Assembly (NCBI RefSeq): GCF_026212465.1
Contig: NC_080050.1
Coordinates: forward strand, 34,306,130 to 34,370,129
Direction: 5' to 3'
Source of the DNA: Amaranthus tricolor
Lineage: Eukaryota > Streptophyta > Magnoliopsida > Caryophyllales > Amaranthaceae
Length of the DNA: 64,000 bases
Made by a program: the position numbers and the translations under genes. Positions 11,697 to 22,524 of the stretch are shown here, one piece after another (the first letter of the stretch is position 1; every line of letters begins with the position of its first letter). Under the pieces are notes generated by a model, which was given only the letters and a program-made list of their open reading frames with translations, ran no database searches and was not told where the DNA came from.

Positions 11697-12204
11697 GGTG
11701 TGATTTTAAGGGTTTTTAAGCTTTTTTGGCACTTACACGAATAAAGTAGCTTAAATTTGGTTTGTTTTGCACGAAACATGGAACAAAACACTCTTTGGTA
11801 TATATTATTGTTTTGAAGTGGTTAGAATTGAAAATAATAGTCATATGATAGAAATTACGTGTTAAGTTGCGATTTTATGCGTTTTTAAGCTTTTTTGGCA
11901 CTTTCGCACATAAAGTAGCCCAAACTTGCTTTGTTTTCCACGTAACTTGGCACACAACACTATTTGGTATATGTTATTGTGTTGAAGTGGTTAAAATTGA
12001 AAATCATAGTTATATGCTAGAAATTACGTGTTATGTTGAGATTTGATGTGGTATTAAGCTTTTTTGGCACTATCGCACATAAAGTAGCCCAAACTTGCGT
12101 TATTTTTCACGAAAGTTCGCACACAACACTATTTGGTATATATTATTGTGTTGAAGTGGTTAGAAATTAAAATGATAGTTATATGTTAGAAATTACGTGC
12201 TAAA
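11697..12204 (+). repeat. Three-monomer unit (508 bp) breaking A/B alternation
   Basis: The interval between consecutive A starts is 508 bp rather than 339 bp. A B monomer ending TTATATGCTAGAAATTACG (about 12010-12029) is followed directly by another B-type monomer, the d5 form beginning GTTGAGATTTGATGTGG, with no A monomer between. Order: A, B, B. This is the expected product of an exchange offset by one monomer. Confidence 0.85.
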
Positions 12205-12882
12205 GGTGTGATTTTAAGGGTTTTTAAGCTTTTTTGGCACTTACACGAATAAAGTAGCTTAAATTTGATATGTTTTGCACGAAATTTGGAACATAACACT
12301 CTTTGGTATATATTATTGTTTTGAAGTGGTTAGAATTGAAAATAATAGTCATATGATAGAAATTACGTGTTAAGTTGCGATTTTATGCGTTTTTAAGCTT
12401 TTTTGGCACTTTCGCACAGAAAGTAGCCCAAACTTGCTTTGTTTTGCACGTAACTTGGCACACAACACTATTTGGTATATGTTATTGTGTTGAAGTGGTT
12501 AGAATTGAAAATCATGGTTATATGCTAGAAATTACGTTCTAAAGGTGTGATTTTAAGGGTTTTTAAGCTTTTTTGGCACTTACACGAATAAAGTAGCTTA
12601 AATTTGGTTTGTTTCGCACGAAACATGGAACAAAACACTCTTTGGTATATATTATTGTTTTGAAGTGGTTAGAATTGAAAATAATAGTCATATGATAGAA
12701 ATTACGTGTTAAGTTGCGATTATATGTGTTTTTAAGCTTTTTTGGCACTTTCGCATATAAAGTAGCCCAAACTTGCTTTGTTTTGCACGTAACTTGGCAC
12801 ACAACACTATTTGGTATATATTATTGTGTTGAAGTGGTTAGAATTTAAAATGATAGTTATATGCTAGAAATTACGTGCTAAA
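12205..12882 (+). repeat. Two satellite dimers
   Basis: Dimers at 12205 and 12544. The first has TTTGATATGTTTTGCACG and a d4-like second half. The second is type d6: GTTTCGCACGAAACATGG in A, GATTATATG and CGCATATAAAGTAGCC in B. Type d6 recurs once in each 9- or 11-dimer HOR further right. Confidence 0.8.
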
Positions 12883-13390
12883 GGTGTGATTTTAAGGGTT
12901 TTTAAGCTTTTTGGCACTTACACGAATAAAGTAGCTTAAATTTGGTTTGTTTTGCACGAAACATGAAACAAAACACTCTTTGGTATATATTATTGTGTTG
13001 AAGTGGTTAGAATTGAAAATAATAGTCATATGATTGAAATTGCGTGTTAAATTACGATTTTATGTGTTTTTAAGCTTTTTTGGCACTTTCGCACATAAAG
13101 TAGCCCAATCTTGCTTTGTTTTGCACGAAACTTTGGAACAAAACACTCTTTGGTATATATTATTGTTTTGAAGTGGTTACAATTGAAAATAATAGTCATA
13201 TGATAGAAATTACGTGTTAAGTTGCGATTTTATGTGTTTTTAAACTTTTTTGGCACTTTCGCACATAAAGTAGCCCAATCTTGCTTTGTTTTGCACGAAA
13301 CTTGGCACACAACACTATTTGGTATATATTATTTTGTTGAAGTGGTTAGAATTTAAAATCATAGTTATATGCTAGAAATTACGTGCTAAA
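12883..13390 (+). repeat. Three-monomer unit with a B/A hybrid monomer
   Basis: A d3-type A monomer is followed by a monomer that starts as B (ACGATTTTATG, TTTCGCACATAAAGTAGCCC, ATCTTGCTTTG) and, after GCACGAAACTTTGG near 13125-13138, continues as d2-type A (AACAAAACACTC, GTTACAATTG). A normal d2 B monomer then follows. The unit is 508 bp. The switch lies in a block common to A and B, so homologous unequal exchange between monomer types explains it. Confidence 0.85.
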
Positions 13391-15084
13391 GGTGTGATTT
13401 TAAGGGTTTTTAAGCTTTTTTGGCACTTACACAAATAAAGTAGCTTAAAGTTGGTATGTTTTGCACGAAATTTGGAACAAAACACTCTTTGGTATATATT
13501 ATTGTTTTGAAGTGGTTAGAATTGAAAATAATAGTCATATGATAGAAATTACGTGTTAAGTTGCGATTTTATGCGTTTTTATGCTTTTTTGGCACTTTCG
13601 CACATAAAGTAGCCCACACTTGCTTTGTTTTGCACGTAACTTGGCACACAACACTATTTGGTATATGTTATTGTGTTGAAGTGGTTAGAATTTAAAATGA
13701 TAGTTATATGCTAGAAATTACGTGCTAAGGGTGTGATTTTAAGGGTTTTTAAGCTTTTTTGGCACTTACACAAATAAAGTAGCTTAAATTTGGTATGTTT
13801 TGCACGAACATTGGAACAAAACACTCTTTGGTATATATTATTGTTTTGAAGTGGTTACAATTGAAAATAATAGTCATATGATAGAAATTACGTGTTAAGT
13901 TGCGATTTTATGTGTTTTTAAACTTTTTTGGCACTTTCGCACATAAAGTAGCCCAATCTTGCTTTGTTTTGCACGAAACTTGGCACACAGCACTATTTGG
14001 TATATATTATTTTGTTGAAGTGGTTAGAATTTAAAATCATAGTTATATGCTAGAAATTACGTGCTAAAGGTGTGATTTTAAGGGTTTTTATGCTTTTTGG
14101 CACTTACACGAATAAAGTAGCTTAAATTTGGTTTGTTTTGCACGAAACATGAAACAAAACACTCTTTGGTATATATTATTGTGTTGAAGTGGTTAGAATT
14201 GAAAATAATAGTCATATGATTGAAATTGCGTGTTAAATTACGATTTTATGTGTTTTTAAGCTTTTTTGGCACTTTCGCACATAAAGTAGCCCAAACTTGC
14301 GTTGTTTTTCACTAAAATTGGCACACAACACTATTTGGTATATATTATTCTGTTGAAGTTGTAAGAATTTAAAATGATAGTTATATGCTAGAAATTACGT
14401 GCTAAAGGTGTGATTTTAAGGGTTTTTAAGCTTTTTTGGCACTTACACAAATAAAGTAGCTTAAAGTTGGTATGTTTTCCACGAAATTTGGAACAAAACA
14501 CTCTTTGGTATATATTATTGTTTTGAAGTGGTTAGAATTGAAAATAATAGTCATATGATAGAAATTACGTGTTAAGTTGCGATTTTATGCGTTTTTAAGC
14601 TTTTTTGGCACTTTCGCACATAAAGTAGCCCAAACTTGCTTTGTTTTGCACGTAACTTGGCACACAACACTATTTGGTATATGTTATTGTGTTGATGTGG
14701 TTAGAATTTAAAATCATAGTTATATGCTAGAAATTACGTTCTAAAGGTGTGATTTTAAGGGTTTTTAAGCTTTTTTGGCACTTACACGAATAAAGTAGCT
14801 TAAATTTGGTTTGTTTTGCACGAAACATGGAACAAAACACTCTTTGGTATATATTATTGTTTTGAAGTGGTTAGAATTGAAAATAATAGTCATATGATAG
14901 AAATAACGTGTTAAGTTGCGATTATATGTGTTTTTAAGCTTTTTTGGCACTTTCGCATATAAAGTTGCCCAAACTTGCTTTGTTTTGCACGTAACTTGGC
15001 ACACAACACTATTTGGTATATATTATTGTGTTGAAGTGGTCAGAATTTAAAATGATAGTTATATGCTAGAAATTACGTGCTAAA
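13391..15084 (+). repeat. Five satellite dimers (d4-d2-d3-d4-d1-like)
   Basis: A-start landmarks at 13391, 13730, 14069, 14407 and 14746 give near-regular 338-339 bp spacing. The dimer types follow the order d4, d2, d3, d4, then a d1/d6-like dimer with GATTATATG and CATATAAAGTTGCCC. This is an early, irregular form of the HOR order seen from 18133 onwards. No other features. Confidence 0.8.
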
Positions 15085-17116
15085 GGTGTGATTTTAAGGG
15101 TTTTTAAGCTTTTTTGGCACTTACACAAATAAAGTAGCTTAAATTTGGTATGTTTTGCACGAACTTTGGAACAAAACACTCTTTGGTATATATTATTGTT
15201 TTGAAGTGGTTACAATTGAAAATAATAGTCATATGATAGAAATTACGTGTTAAGTTGCGATTTTATGTGTTTTTAAACTTTTTTGGCACTTTCGCACATA
15301 AAGTAGCCCAATCTTGCTTCGTTTTGCACGAAACTTGGCACACAACACTATTTGGTATATATTATTTTGTTGAAGTGGTTAGAATTTAAAATCATAGTTA
15401 TATGCTAGAAATTACGTGCTAAAGGTGTGATTTTAAGGGTTTTTATGCTTTTTGGCACTTACACGAATAAAGTAGCTTAAATTTGGTTTGTTTTGCACGA
15501 AACATGAAACAAAACACTCTTTGGTATATATTATTGTGTTGAAGTGGTTAGAATTGAAAATAATAGTCATATGATTGAAATTGCGTGTTAAATTACGATT
15601 TTATGTGTTTTTAAGCTTTTTTGCAACTTTTACACATAAAGTAGCCCAAACTTGCGTTGTTTTTCACTAAAATTGGCACACAACACTATTTGGTATATAT
15701 TATTGTGTTGAAGTGGTTAGAATTTAAAATGATAGTTATATGCTAGAAATGACGTGCTAAAGGTGTGATTTTAAGGGTTTTTAAGCTTTTTTGGCACTTA
15801 CACAAATAAAGTAGCTTAAAGTTGGTATGTTTTGCACGAAATTTGGAACAAAACACTCTTTGGTATATATTATTGTGTTGAAGTGGTTAGAATTGAAAAT
15901 AATAGTGATATGATTGAAATTGCGTGTTAAATTACGATTTTATGTGTTTTTAAGCTTTTTTGGCACTTTCGCACATAAAGTAGCCCAAACTTGCGTTGTT
16001 TTTCACTAAAATTGGCACACAACACTATTTGGTATATATTATTGTGTTGAAGTTGTTAGAATTTAAAATGATAGTTATATGCTAGAAATTACGTGCTAAA
16101 GGTGTGATTTTAAGGGTTTTTAAGCTTTTTTGGCACTTACACAAATAAAGTAGCTTAAATTTGGTATGTTTTGCACGAACTTTGGAACAAAACACTCTTT
16201 GGTATATATTATTGTTTTGAAGTGGTTACAATTGAAAATAATAGTCATATGATAGAAATTACGTGTTAAGTTGCGATTTTATGTGTTTTTAAACTTTTTT
16301 GGCACTTTCGCACATAAAGTAGCCCAATCTTGCTTTGTTTTGCACGAAACTTGGCACACAACACTATTTGGTATATATTATTTTGTTGAAGTGGTTAGAA
16401 TTTAAAATCATAGTTATATGCTAGAAATTACGTGCTAAAGGTGTGATTTTAAGGGTTTTTATGCTTTTTGGCACTTACACGAATAAAGTAGCTTAAATTT
16501 GGTTTGTTTTGCACGAAACATGAAACAAAACACTCTTTGGTATATATTATTGTGTTGAAGTGGTTAGAATTGAAAATAATAGTCATATGATTGAAATTGC
16601 GTGTTAAATTACGATTTTATGTGTTTTTAAGCTTTTTTGCAACTTTTACACATAAAGTAGCCCAAACTTGCGTTGTTTTTCACTAAAATTGGCACACAAC
16701 ACTATTTGGTATATATTATTGTGTTGAAGTGGTTAGAATTTAAAATGATAGTTATATGCTAGAAATGACGTGCTAAAGGTGTGATTTTAAGGGTTTTTAA
16801 GCTTTTTTGGCACTTACACAAATAAAGTAGCTTAAAGTTGGTATGTTTTGCACGAAATTTGGAACAAAACACTCTTTGGTATATATTATTGTGTTGAAGT
16901 GGTTAGAATTGAAAATAATAGTGATATGATTGAAATTGCGTGTTAAATTACGATTTTATGTGTTTTTAAGCTTTTTTGGCACTTTCGCACATAAAGTAGC
17001 CCAAACTTGCGTTGTTTTTCACTAAAATTGGCACACAACACTATTTGGTATATATTATTGTGTTGAAGTTGTTAGAATTTAAAATGATAGTTATATGCTA
17101 GAAATTACGTGCTAAA
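15085..17116 (+). repeat. Two tandem 1016-bp (three-dimer) units containing a hybrid dimer
   Basis: 15085-16100 and 16101-17116 are near-identical. Both carry the private variants TTTTGCAACTTTTACACAT (15620 and 16636) and GAAATGACGTGC. The third dimer of each (15762-16100; 16778-17116) starts as d4 (TTAAAGTTGGTATG, GAAATTTGGAAC) and then changes to d3 (GTGTTGAAG, GTGATATGATTG, CACTAAAATTGG). The hybrid arose once and was then duplicated with its unit. Confidence 0.9.
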
Positions 17117-18132
17117 GGTGTGATTTTAAGGGTTTTTAAGCTTTTTTGGCACTTACACAAATAAAGTAGCTTAAATTTGGTATGTTTTGCACGAACTTTG
17201 GAACAAAACACTCTTTGGTATATATTATTGTTTTGAAGTGGTTACAATTGAAAATAATAGTCATATGATAGAAATTACGTGTTAAGTTGCGATTTTATGT
17301 GTTTTTAAACTTTTTTGGCACTTTCGCACATAAAGTAGCCCAATCTTGCTTTGTTTTGCACGAAACTTGGCACACAACACTATTTGGTATATATTATTTT
17401 GTTGAAGTGGTTAGAATTTAAAATCATAGTTATATGCTAGAAATTACGTGCTAAAGGTGTGATTTTAAGGGTTTTTATGCTTTTTGGCACTTACACGAAT
17501 AAAGTAGCTTAAATTTGGTTTGTTTTGCACGAAACATGAAACAAAACACTCTTTGGTATATATTATTGTGTTGAAGTGGTTAGAATTGAAAATAATAGTC
17601 ATATGATTGAAATTGCGTGTTAAATTACGATTTTATGTGTTTTTAAGCTTTTTTGGCACTTTCGCACATAAAGTAGACCAAACTTGCGTTGTTTTTCACT
17701 AAAATTGGCACACAACACTATTTGGTATATATTATTGTGTTGAAGTTGTTAGAATTTAAAATGATAGTTATATGCTAGAAATTACGTGCTAAAGGTGTGA
17801 TTTTAAGGGTTTTTAAGCTTTTTTGGCACTTACACAAATAAAGTAGCTTAAAGTTGGTATGTTTTGAACGAAATTTGGAACAAAACACTCTTTGGTATAT
17901 ATTATTGTTTTGAAGTGGTTAGAATTGAAAATAATAGTCATATGATAGAAATTACGTGTTAAGTTGCGATTTTATGCGTTTTTAAGCTTTTTTGGCACTT
18001 TCGCACATAAAGTAGCCCAAACTTGCTTTGTTTTGCACGTAACTTGGCACACAACACTATTTGGTATATGTTATTGTGTTGATGTGGTTAGAATTTAAAA
18101 TGATAGTTATATGCTAGAAATTACGTTCTAAA
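17117..18132 (+). repeat. Three dimers d2-d3-d4 leading into the regular HOR domain
   Basis: d2 at 17117, d3 at about 17456 and d4 at about 17795. This is the same three-dimer ending found at the end of the 9- and 11-dimer HORs, so the regular domain effectively starts at or just before this point. Confidence 0.8.
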
Positions 18133-21100
18133 GGTGTGATTTTAAGGGTTTTTAAGCTTTTTTGGCACTTACACGAATAAAGTAGCTTAAATTTGGTTTG
18201 TTTTGCACGAAACGTGGAACAAAACACTCTTTGGTATATATTATTGTTTTGAAGTGGTTAGAATTGAAAATAATAGTCATATGATAGAAATTACGTGTTA
18301 AGTTGCGATTATATGTGTTTTTAAGCTTTTTTGGCACTTTCGCATATAAAGTTGCCCAAACTTGCTTTGTTTTGCACGTAACTTGGCACACAACACTATT
18401 TGGTAGATATTATTGTGTTGAAGTGGTTAGAATTTAAAATCATAGTTATATGCTAGAAATTACGTGCTAAAGGTGTGATTTTAAGGGTTTTTAAGCTTTT
18501 TTGGCACTTACACAAATAAAGTAGCTTAAATTTGGTATGTTTTGCACGAACTTTGGAACAAAACACTCTTTGGTATATATTATTGTTTTGAAGTGGTTAC
18601 AATTGAAAATAATAGTCATATGATAGAAATTACGTGTTAAGTTGCGATTTTATGTGTTTTTAAACTTTTTTGGCACTTTCGCCCAATCTTGCTTTGTTTT
18701 GCACGAAACTTGGCACACAACACTATTTGGTATATATTATTTTGTTGAAGTGGTTAGAATTTAAAATCATAGTTATATGCTAGTAATTACGTGCTAAAGG
18801 TGTGATTTTAAGGGTTTTTATGCTTTTTGGCACTTACACGAATAAAGTAGCTTAAATTTGGTTTGTTTTGCACGAAACATGAAACAAAACACTCTTTGGT
18901 ATATATTATTGTGTTGAAGTGGTTAGAATTGAAAATAATAGTCATATGATTGAAAATGCGTGTTAAATTACGATTTTATGTGTTTTTAAGCTTTTTTGGC
19001 ACTTTCGCACATAAAGTAGCCCAACCTTGCGTTGTTTTTCACTAAAATTGGCACACAACACTATTTGGTATATATTATTGTGTTGAAGTGGTTAGAATTT
19101 AAAATGATAGTTATATGCTAGAAATTACGTGCTAAAGGTGTGATTTTAAGGGTTTTTAAGCTTTTTTGGCACTTACACAAATAAAGTAGCTTAAAGTTGG
19201 TATGTTTTGCACGAAATTTGGAACAAAACACTCTTTGGTATATATTATTGTTTTGAAGTGGTTAGAATTGAAAATAATAGTCATATGATAGAAATTACGT
19301 GTTAAGTTGCGATTTTATGCGTTTTTAAGCTTTTTTGGCACTTTCGCACATAAAGTAGCCCAAACTTGCTTTGTTTTGCACGTAATTAGCACACAACACT
19401 ATTTGGTATATGTTATTGTGTTGATGTGGTTAGAATTTAAAATCATAGTTATATGCTAGAAATTACGTTCTAAAGGTGTGATTTTAAGGGTTTTTAAGCT
19501 TTTTTGGCACTTACACGAATAAATTAGCTTAAATTTGGTTTGTTTTGCACGAAACATGGAACAACACACTCTTTGGTATATATTATTGTGTTGAAGTTGT
19601 TATAATTGAAAAAAATAGTTATATGATAGAAATTACGTGTTATGTTGAGATTTGATGTGGTATTAAGCTTTTTTGGCACTATCGCACATAAAGTAGCCCA
19701 AACTTGCGTTATTTTTCACGAAAGTTCGCACACAACACTATTTGGTATATATTATTGTGTTGAAGTGGTTAGAAATTAAAATGATAGTTATATGTTAGAA
19801 ATTACGTGCTAAAGGTGTGATTTTAAGGGTTTTTAAGCTTTTTTGGCACTTACACGAATAAAGTAGCTTAAATTTGGTTTGTTTCGCACGAAACATGGAA
19901 CAAAACACTCTTTGGTATATATTATTGTTTTGAAGTGGTTAGAATTGAAAATAATAGTCATATGATAGAAATTACGTGTTAAGTTGCGATTATATGTGTT
20001 TTTAAGCTTTTTTGGCACTTTCGCATATAAAGTAGCCCAAACTTGCTTTGTTTTGCACGTAACTTGGCACACAACACTATTTGGTATATATTATTGTGTT
20101 GAAGTGGTTAGAGTTTAAAATGATAGTTATATGCTAGAAATTACGTGCTAAAGGTGTGATTTTAAGGGTTTTTAAGCTTTTTTGGCACTTACACAAATAA
20201 AGTAGCTTAAATTTGGTATGTTTTGCACGAACTTTGGAACAAAACACTCTTTGGTATATATTATTGTTTTGAAGTGGTTACAATTGAAAATAATAGTCAT
20301 ATGATAGAAATTACGTGTTAAGTTGCGATTTTATGTGTTTTTAAACTTTTTTGGCACTTTCGCACATAAAGTAGCCCAATCTTGCTTTGTTTTGCACGAA
20401 ACTTGGCACACAACACTATTTGGTATATATTATTTTGTTGAAGTGGTTAGAATTTAAAATCATAGTTATATGCTAGAAATTACGTGCTAAAGGTGTGATT
20501 TTAAGGGTTTTTATGCTTTTTGGCACTTACACGAATAAAGTAGCTTAAATTTGGTTTGTTTTGCACGAAACATGAAACAAAACACTCTTTGGTATATATT
20601 ATTGTGTTGAAGTGGTTAGAATTGAAAATAATAGTCATATGATTGAAATTGCGTGTTAAATTACGATTTTATGTGTTTTTAAGCTTTTTTGGCACTTTCG
20701 CACATAAAGTAGCCCAAACTTGCGTTGTTTTTCACTAAAATTGGCACACAACACTATTTGGTATATATTATTGTGTTGAAGTTGTTAGAATTTAAAATGA
20801 TAGTTATATGCTAGAAATTACGTGCTAAAGGTGTGATTTTAAGGGTTTTTAAGCTTTTTTGGCACTTACACAAATAAAGTAGCTTAAAGTTGGTATGTTT
20901 TGCACGAAATTTGGAACAAAACACTCTTTGGTATATATTATTGTTTTGAAGTGGTTAGAATTGAAAATAATAGTCATATGATAGAAATTACGTGTTAAGT
21001 TGCGATTTTATGCGTTTTTAAGCTTTTTTGGCACTTTCGCACATAAAGTAGCCCAAACTTGCTTTGTTTTGCACGTAACTTGGCACACAACACTATTTGG

Positions 21101-21168
21101 TATATGTTATTGTGTTGATGTGGTTAGAATTTAAAATCATAGTTATATGCTAGAAATTACGTTCTAAA
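18133..21168 (+). repeat. 9-dimer HOR, copy 1
   Basis: Order d1-d2-d3-d4-d5-d6-d2-d3-d4. d1: CGAAACGTGGAAC, TTATATG, CATATAAAGTTGCCC, GGTAGATATT. d2: GAACTTTGG, TTACAATTG, CCCAATCTTGC. d3: TTTTATGCTTTTTGGC, CATGAAAC, CACTAAAATTGG. d4: AAAGTTGG, ATGCGTTTTTAAGC, GTTGATGTGG. d5 (from 19475): AAATTAGC, TTATAATTG, TTGAGATTTGATGTGG, CGAAAGTTCGC. d6: TTTCGCACG, TTAGAGTTT. It is 3036 bp instead of 3048. The main cause is an 11-bp loss of the ACATAAAGTAG block in d2 near 18680. Confidence 0.9.
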
Positions 21169-22524
21169 GGTGTGATTTTAAGGGTTTTTAAGCTTTTTTG
21201 GCACTTACACGAATAAAGTAGCTTAAATTTGGTTTGTTTTGCACGAAACGTGGAACAAAACACTCTTTGGTATATATTATTGTTTTGAAGTGGTTAGAAT
21301 TGAAAATAATAGTCATATGATAGAAATTACGTGTTAAGTTGCGATTATATGTGTTTTTAAGCTTTTTTGGCACTTTCGCATATAAAGTTGCCCAAACTTG
21401 CTTTGTTTTGCACGTAACTTGGCACACAACACTATTTGGTAGATATTATTGTGTTGAAGTGGTTAGAATTTAAAATCATAGTTATATGCTAGAAATTACG
21501 TGCTAAAGGTGTGATTTTAAGGGTTTTTAAGCTTTTTTGGCACTTACACAAATAAAGTAGCTTAAATTTGGTATGTTTTGCACGAACTTTGGAACAAAAC
21601 ACTCTTTGGTATATATTATTGTTTTGAAGTGGTTACAATTGAAAATAATAGTCATATGATAGAAATTACGTGTTAAGTTGCGATTTTATGTGTTTTTAAA
21701 CTTTTTTGGCACTTTCGCACATAAAGTAGCCCAATCTTGCTTTGTTTTGCACGAAACTTGGCACACAACACTATTTGGTATATATTATTTTGTTGAAGTG
21801 GTTTAGAATTTAAAATCATAGTTATATGCTAGTAATTACGTGCTAAAGGTGTGATTTTAAGGGTTTTTATGCTTTTTGGCACTTACACGAATAAAGTAGC
21901 TTAAATTTGGTTTGTTTTGCACGAAACATGAAACAAAACACTCTTTGGTATATATTATTGTGTTGAAGTGGTTAGAATTGAAAAGAATAGTCATATGATT
22001 GAAAATGCGTGTTAAATTACGATTTTATGTGTTTTTAAGCTTTTTTGGCACTTTCGCACATAAAGTAGCCCAACCTTGCGTTGTTTTTCACTAAAATTGG
22101 CACACAACACTATTTGGTATATATTATTGTGTTGAAGTGGTTAGAATTTAAAATGATAGTTATATGCTAGAAATTACGTGCTAAAGGTGTGATTTTAAGG
22201 GTTTTTAAGCTTTTTTGGCACTTACACAAATAAAGTAGCTTAAAGTTGGTATGTTTTGCACGAAATTTGGAACAAAACACTCTTTGGTATATATTATTGT
22301 TTTGAAGTGGTTAGAATTGAAAATAATAGTCATATGATAGAAATTACGTGTTAAGTTGCGATTTTATGCGTTTTTAAGCTTTTTTGGCACTTTCGCACAT
22401 AAAGTAGCCCAAACTTGCTTTGTTTTGCACGTAACTTGGCACACAACACTATTTGGTATATTTTATTGTGTTGATGTGGTTAGAATTTAAAATCATAGTT
22501 ATATGCTAGAAATTACGTTCTAAA
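21169..22524 (+). repeat. 4-dimer HOR (1356 bp), copy 1
   Basis: Order d1-d2-d3-d4. The first dimer splits cleanly into A (21169-21337, 169 bp) and B (21338-21507, 170 bp). It carries the private variant GAAAAGAATAG in d3 (about 21982), which recurs in d3 of the units beginning at 25573 and 39132. Confidence 0.9.

Noticed and set aside
21338..21507. CENP-B box-like sequence
   Set aside because: The inverse of the TTTTGCACGAAACTT block gives TTCG, then the central A and one C at the right spacing, but the CGGG core is not present. TTTCGCACATAAAGTAG matches even less. A partial match in AT-rich DNA is not support.
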